The notes under the pieces are model-generated. The model did no database searches. It was not told the DNA's origin and worked only from the letters and a program-made list of their open reading frames with translations. Below, piece after piece: positions 21,198 through 23,869 of a DNA stretch of 23,869 nt (its first letter is position 1; every line of letters begins with the position of its first letter). The position numbers and the translations under genes are program-made. The DNA comes from a virus, in the IMG/VR virus record IMGVR_UViG_3300032296_000267, positions 1-23,869 of that record. One strand, 5' to 3'.

Positions 21198-21477
21198 TAA
21201 AAGCTTATTGGAGATAGCTAGAAGCTTCCCCTGCACCCATTGCGGGGCTACAGATGGCACAGTGGTTGCCGCACACTCAAATCAACTAAGGGATGGAAAA
21301 GGCCGTGGACTCAAAGCACACGATTACAGAATCGCATCACTCTGCTACACCTGTCACACAGAAATCGACCAAGGTGCAACACTTAGCAAAACAGAGAGAG
21401 TGGGTAGGTGGGAAGAAGCGCACAGAAAAACGATTGCCCTCTTATTCGAGTCGGGGTTTTTATATACCAAGTTTTGA
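21181..21477 (+). CDS. YbcO-like nuclease domain protein
   Basis: 98 residues. Cys18-x2-Cys21, His32 and Asn34 (AAHSNQ), GKGRGLKAHDYRIASLCYTC and Cys55-x2-Cys58-His59 match the YbcO family (formerly DUF1364), an HNH-like metal-binding nuclease domain. In lambdoid elements such as DLP12, ybcO lies beside rusA, as here. It would act in phage recombination or repair. The ATG at 21187 has a better-spaced GTGGA than that at 21181, so the product may be two residues shorter. Confidence 0.75.
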   Translation: MPMYRNKSLLEIARSFPCTHCGATDGTVVAAHSNQLRDGKGRGLKAHDYRIASLCYTCHTEIDQGATLSKTERVGRWEEAHRKTIALLFESGFLYTKF

Positions 21478-21518
21478 ACAAATGACCCAAGACACCGTGG
21501 AATTGTTAAACTCTCTTA

Positions 21519-21887
21519 ATGTTGATTCTAAACCTACCCCTACCCCCATCCGTCAATCATTACTGGGGGAGTCATGGACACAGGCGATTCGTAAGCAAGG
21601 CAGGCAAGGAGTTTAAAGCCCAAGTCAGCGATTATGTGGTGGAGTGGAAAGTTCCCAAATTAGGCACAGCCCGCTTAGAAATGCAGGTCACCCTGTACCC
21701 AAAAGACAGACGCAAGCAAGACATCGATAACCGAATTAAAGCCCTTTGGGATGCCTTAGCGGATGCTGGTGTATTTGATAACGATGAACAGATTGACACC
21801 CTAATTGTTCAGCGTGGCGCAATAAAAAAAGGTGGCGGTTGTCTTGTAGTTATTGATAAAATAGAGGAAACTACACCCATTACATAA
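21519..21887 (+). CDS. rusA: RusA-like Holliday-junction resolvase
   Basis: 122 residues, near the 120 of E. coli RusA. The opening LILNLPLPPSVNHYW and DIDNRIKALWDALADAGVFD are diagnostic. Asp68, Asp70, Asp89 and Lys74 occupy the spacing of the catalytic Asp70, Asp72, Asp91 and Lys76 of E. coli RusA, so the site looks intact. As a homodimer it would cut four-way DNA junctions during recombination or before packaging. No ribosome site is visible before ATG, and an in-frame stop lies four codons upstream, so this is the first usable start. Confidence 0.88.
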   Translation: MLILNLPLPPSVNHYWGSHGHRRFVSKAGKEFKAQVSDYVVEWKVPKLGTARLEMQVTLYPKDRRKQDIDNRIKALWDALADAGVFDNDEQIDTLIVQRGAIKKGGGCLVVIDKIEETTPIT

Positions 21888-21895
21888 GGATTTGT

Positions 21896-22252
21896 ATGGA
21901 AAACTGTGCATTATTCCTAGCAACAATGCTACATTCTGCGACCAACACGCATTTCTTTCATTGGTCAACCGATTCCTACGCAAAACATAAGGCTTTTGCT
22001 AAATACTACGATGGTATTGTTGGCTTAACAGACACCTTTGCCGAATCTTATATGGGCAAATACGGTAAATTTAACGCCTTTCCAAGCGTGTACCACCAGC
22101 CCAAAGACCCAATACGCTACATGGAATCCTTACAGAACTTTGTTAAGGAAGCCCGCCAAGACCTACCCCAAGACCCCGAACTACAAAATATCATTGATGA
22201 GATCGCAGGCCTCATTAACAGCACCGCTTATAAACTTAAGTTTTTGAAATAA
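21896..22252 (+). CDS. Dps-like small ferritin-fold protein
   Basis: 118 residues. The start LFLATMLHSATNTHFFHWST resembles phage proteins I recall as DUF5856. Aligned to Dps with a three-residue gap after HW, His22, His31, Asp46 and Glu50 take the positions of E. coli Dps His51, His63, Asp78 and Glu82, ferroxidase ligands. Asp67 of Dps has no match (Ala35). It is shorter than Dps (about 160 residues) and lacks its DNA-binding N-terminal tail. It may bind iron or be a structural relative. AAGGA precedes ATG. Confidence 0.55.
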   Translation: MENCALFLATMLHSATNTHFFHWSTDSYAKHKAFAKYYDGIVGLTDTFAESYMGKYGKFNAFPSVYHQPKDPIRYMESLQNFVKEARQDLPQDPELQNIIDEIAGLINSTAYKLKFLK

Positions 22253-22260
22253 GGATATTT

Positions 22261-22446
22261 ATGCCACTCGTAAAGTCAGGTAGCGCAGAAGCAGTCGGTA
22301 AAAACATTAAGACCGAGATGAAAGCTGGCAAGCCAAAGAAGCAAGCCGTAGCTATTGCACTTAGCGTTGAGCGTGAGAACGCTAAAGGAAGTCGCAAGGC
22401 AAAGCTAGAGGATGCCTACGCTAAGTACATTGAGGAAAAAACATGA
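22261..22446 (+). CDS. Small basic protein, DUF6496-like
   Basis: 61 residues. PLVKSGSAEAVGKNIKTEMK and GKPKKQAVAIALSVER match a short, common phage/bacterial family I recall as DUF6496, of unknown function. It is basic and helical, and overlaps the next gene by four bases. AAGGA precedes the start. Small basic proteins in such a run may bind DNA. Confidence 0.65.
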   Translation: MPLVKSGSAEAVGKNIKTEMKAGKPKKQAVAIALSVERENAKGSRKAKLEDAYAKYIEEKT

Positions 22447-22745
22447 GTCGTAGGGATGACATTCGTGCGGCAGTAGAAAAGCACGATAAGCCAATCCCCA
22501 AGACTACGACAGGTAAGGATAAGAACTACCTGCCCACAGAACAAGGCGCAGGCATGACCGCCAAAGGGCGTGAAGCGTATAACCGTAAGAACAACGCCAA
22601 TTTAAAAGCCCCCGCCCCAAATCCTAAGACCGATGCCGACAAAGGCAGAAAAGCTAGTTTTTGTGCAAGAATGGGTGGGGTAGTAAAGAACAGCAAGAAC
22701 GCTGAACGAGCAAAAGCAAGCATGAGGAGATGGAACTGTGGCTAA
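22443..22745 (+). CDS. Small basic protein, DUF6321-like
   Basis: 100 residues. EQGAGMTAKGREAYNRKNNA and NLKAPAPNPKT, then ASFCARMGGV and SMRRWNCG, fit a family I recall as DUF6321. Two Cys lie in fixed places (SFCARM and the WNC end). It is strongly basic. It overlaps the upstream gene by four bases and the downstream one by eight. The role is unknown. Confidence 0.65.
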   Translation: MSRRDDIRAAVEKHDKPIPKTTTGKDKNYLPTEQGAGMTAKGREAYNRKNNANLKAPAPNPKTDADKGRKASFCARMGGVVKNSKNAERAKASMRRWNCG

Positions 22746-22923
22746 ACAAGGACTATACGCAAACATTCACGCCAAGCGGGAACGCATTAAGGCTGGATCA
22801 GGCGAGAAGATGCGTAAGGTAGGTAGCGAAGGCGCACCATCCGCTAAAGACTTTAAAGAATCTGCTAAGACTGCTAAACCTACACGCAGAGAGATGATTG
22901 CTTCTAAGATGAAGGATATGTGA
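22738..22923 (+). CDS. Small basic conserved protein, GTG start
   Basis: 61 residues starting at GTG 22738 after GGAG, overlapping the preceding stop. KQGLYANIHAKRERIKAGSG and EKMRKVGSEGAPSAKDFKES match a widespread small phage protein usually next to the two preceding families. Very basic, with no hydrophobic core, so probably extended or DNA-bound. The function is unknown. Confidence 0.65.
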   Translation: MAKQGLYANIHAKRERIKAGSGEKMRKVGSEGAPSAKDFKESAKTAKPTRREMIASKMKDM

Positions 22924-23069
22924 TGTTTAAAAAAGAAAAGATTAAGCCTGAAAACAGCTTATTACAGACCCATAAAGAATCCACGCTAGAAAAACAACAG
23001 AGATTGCGCCTAGAGCGTAGGGCCATGCTTGCCAACAAACTGAAAGACATGGATAAAGAAGTAAAATAG
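22923..23069 (+). CDS. 48-residue basic helical protein
   Basis: ATG 22923 overlaps the previous stop (TGATG). The product MFKKEKIKPENSLLQTHKES, then KQQRLRLERRAMLANKLKDM, is a charged helix. It closes the run of small basic genes before an intergenic promoter-like gap. Confidence 0.5.
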   Translation: MFKKEKIKPENSLLQTHKESTLEKQQRLRLERRAMLANKLKDMDKEVK

Positions 23070-23078
23070 TAGTAGAAT
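23050..23078 (+). promoter_or_regulatory. Possible promoter for the ParB-like gene
   Basis: TGGATA (23050-23055) and TAGAAT (23073-23078) are 17 bases apart. The -35 box is weak and lies in the preceding gene's end. Operator-like site 5 overlaps the expected start point. Confidence 0.35.
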
Positions 23079-23091
23079 TAACTTATCTTAA
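23078..23091. promoter_or_regulatory. Operator-like site 5, one mismatch
   Basis: TTAACTTATCTTAA matches TTAAG-N4-CTTAA at nine of ten arm bases and sits in the 40-base gap before the ParB-like gene. Confidence 0.4.
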
Positions 23092-23109
23092 TCAACCACT
23101 TGGTTAAAT

Positions 23110-23700
23110 ATGAAAATTCAAGATGTTGCTGTAAACAAGCTAATCCCTTATGCCAAAAACAGCCGAACACATAGCGATCAACAGGTCGCACAAATTGCCG
23201 CCAGCATTAAAGAGTTTGGTTTTCGCAACCCAATCTTAGTCGATGGAGTAGGCGTTATTGCAGGCCACGGAAGGCTATTAGCCGCCCAAAAGCTAGGCCT
23301 AGACAAAGTTCCAACCATAGACTGTTCAGACATGACAGAAAGCCAAAAGAAGGCTTATATCATTGCAGACAATAAGCTGGCATTAAACGCTGGATGGGAT
23401 AACGACCTATTAAAACTTGAGATTGGCGATTTGCAAGACGAAAACTTCAATATCGACCTTTTGGGCTTTGATGTATCTGAACTCAATTTCACCGAGGTAG
23501 ACTATTCAATCCTTGATGACGAGGATGTTAGTAAACAACTATCGGATATGGCAAATGGCGTAAGAAAAGCTATTCAGATTGAATTTGAACCCGAACATTA
23601 CGATGAGGCTTTTGAACTAGTCAAGTTTTGGCGGGATGAAAAAGCCTATGTAGGCATGATGCTGGTCAACTACTTGAAGGCTGAGAAAGCCAAGCTATGA
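23110..23700 (+). CDS. ParB/sulfiredoxin-fold N-terminal domain protein
   Basis: 196 residues. LIPYAKNSRTHSDQQVAQIA, SIKEFGFRNPILVDG and AGHGRLLAAQKLG (GHGR at 52-55) are the ParB N-terminal domain, which in ParB binds nucleotide and in phages often precedes a DNA methylase. LADNKLALNAGWD-like residues (IADNKLALNAGWDNDLLKLE) continue the phage variant. No DNA-binding HTH or methylase domain is fused; the C-terminal 70 residues are acidic and helical. It overlaps the next gene by four bases. Likely roles are DNA modification or gene control, not partition. Confidence 0.8.
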   Translation: MKIQDVAVNKLIPYAKNSRTHSDQQVAQIAASIKEFGFRNPILVDGVGVIAGHGRLLAAQKLGLDKVPTIDCSDMTESQKKAYIIADNKLALNAGWDNDLLKLEIGDLQDENFNIDLLGFDVSELNFTEVDYSILDDEDVSKQLSDMANGVRKAIQIEFEPEHYDEAFELVKFWRDEKAYVGMMLVNYLKAEKAKL

Positions 23701-23869
23701 TCCTTAAACAGGGCGAAACGAAAGGTATCAAATTCTATTACCGAGAGGGTTTTTCGGATCAAAAAACCTTTGAAGAAGTAATCGGGAACGATACATATCA
23801 GAAAAAAGGGTTCAAAATCCTACCCGATGAGAACTGGATGGATTGCGGGGGCAATGTAGGGGCGTTTAC
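23697..23869 (+). CDS. FkbM-type SAM-dependent methyltransferase, 3' partial
   Basis: Open from ATG 23697 (ATGA overlap with the ParB-like gene) to the window end, 57 residues visible. The last residues, NWMDCGGNVGAF, match motif I of FkbM-like methyltransferases (usually VDxGANxGxF), which binds S-adenosylmethionine. The substrate cannot be judged from the fragment. Pairing with a ParB-like protein recalls phage loci where a ParB domain is beside a methylase. Confidence 0.65.
   Translation, partial: MILKQGETKGIKFYYREGFSDQKTFEEVIGNDTYQKKGFKILPDENWMDCGGNVGAF

Noticed and set aside
21293-21616. A 107-codon frame that bridges the YbcO-like and RusA-like genes
   Set aside because: It runs in another frame over two well-recognised genes, has Lys/Ser/Thr-rich low-order sequence, and has no ribosome site. 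A shorter start at 21482 could aid RusA translation but is not supported.
1-23869. Integrase, attachment site or tRNA genes
   Set aside because: None recognised on either strand, so whether the phage is temperate is judged only from the Cro-like gene and remains open.

Overview
The window is a piece of a tailed double-stranded DNA bacteriophage genome with no bacterial genes. From left to right it carries capsid and connector genes, ejection-type proteins, tail-fibre genes, lysis genes, an opposing early block, and a rightward early/replication block. The connector genes resemble the P22 gp4/gp10 type and the ejection-type proteins are rich in Gln and Ala, which suggests a short-tailed (podovirus-like) particle. 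The gene repertoire looks like uncultured freshwater phages of Proteobacteria, possibly of Betaproteobacteria. That host guess is inference. Portal, terminase, DNA polymerase and integrase are not in the window.

Structural and lysis region, + strand, 2-15666: the 3' part of the major capsid gene, a small virion-type gene and a terminator (1235-1263). Next come a coiled-coil protein, the gp4-like adaptor, the gp10-like tail hub, a GNAT acetyltransferase that probably starts at TTG, and four candidate ejection or virion proteins, the first with a C-terminal S74 self-cleaving chaperone. A set of short fibre genes follows, each paired with a small accessory gene and interrupted by a GIY-YIG homing endonuclease. 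The lysis cassette has two small membrane proteins, a holin and an M15 peptidase endolysin.

Leftward early region, - strand, 15663-18635: one operon encodes a small protein, a ssDNA-binding protein with an acidic SSB-like tail, a small conserved protein and a RecB/Cas4-like nuclease. A second operon with its own promoter encodes a coiled-coil protein, a membrane protein and a possible PD-(D/E)XK protein. It meets the endolysin gene tail to tail with overlapping stop codons.

Control region, 18656-19457: divergent promoters flank a 73-residue Cro/YdaS-like repressor gene that is probably leaderless. It is followed by about 490 bases with no convincing gene. This stretch is dense in complementary segments and looks like one or two structured RNAs with pseudoknots. 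Promoters here and at 16.7 kb and 19.4 kb share a TTGCWW -35 box, a TATAAT-like -10 box, and the palindrome TTAAG-N4-CTTAA. A weaker copy lies near 23.08 kb. I read these as operators of one phage regulon.

Rightward early region, + strand, 19458-23869: a conserved first gene followed by a terminator, then a tightly overlapping operon containing a replication-protein-like gene, several tiny genes, YbcO-like and RusA-like nucleases (an order seen in lambdoid phages), a small Dps-like protein with ferroxidase-type residues, four small basic proteins, a ParB-like protein, and the start of an FkbM-type methyltransferase that runs off the window.
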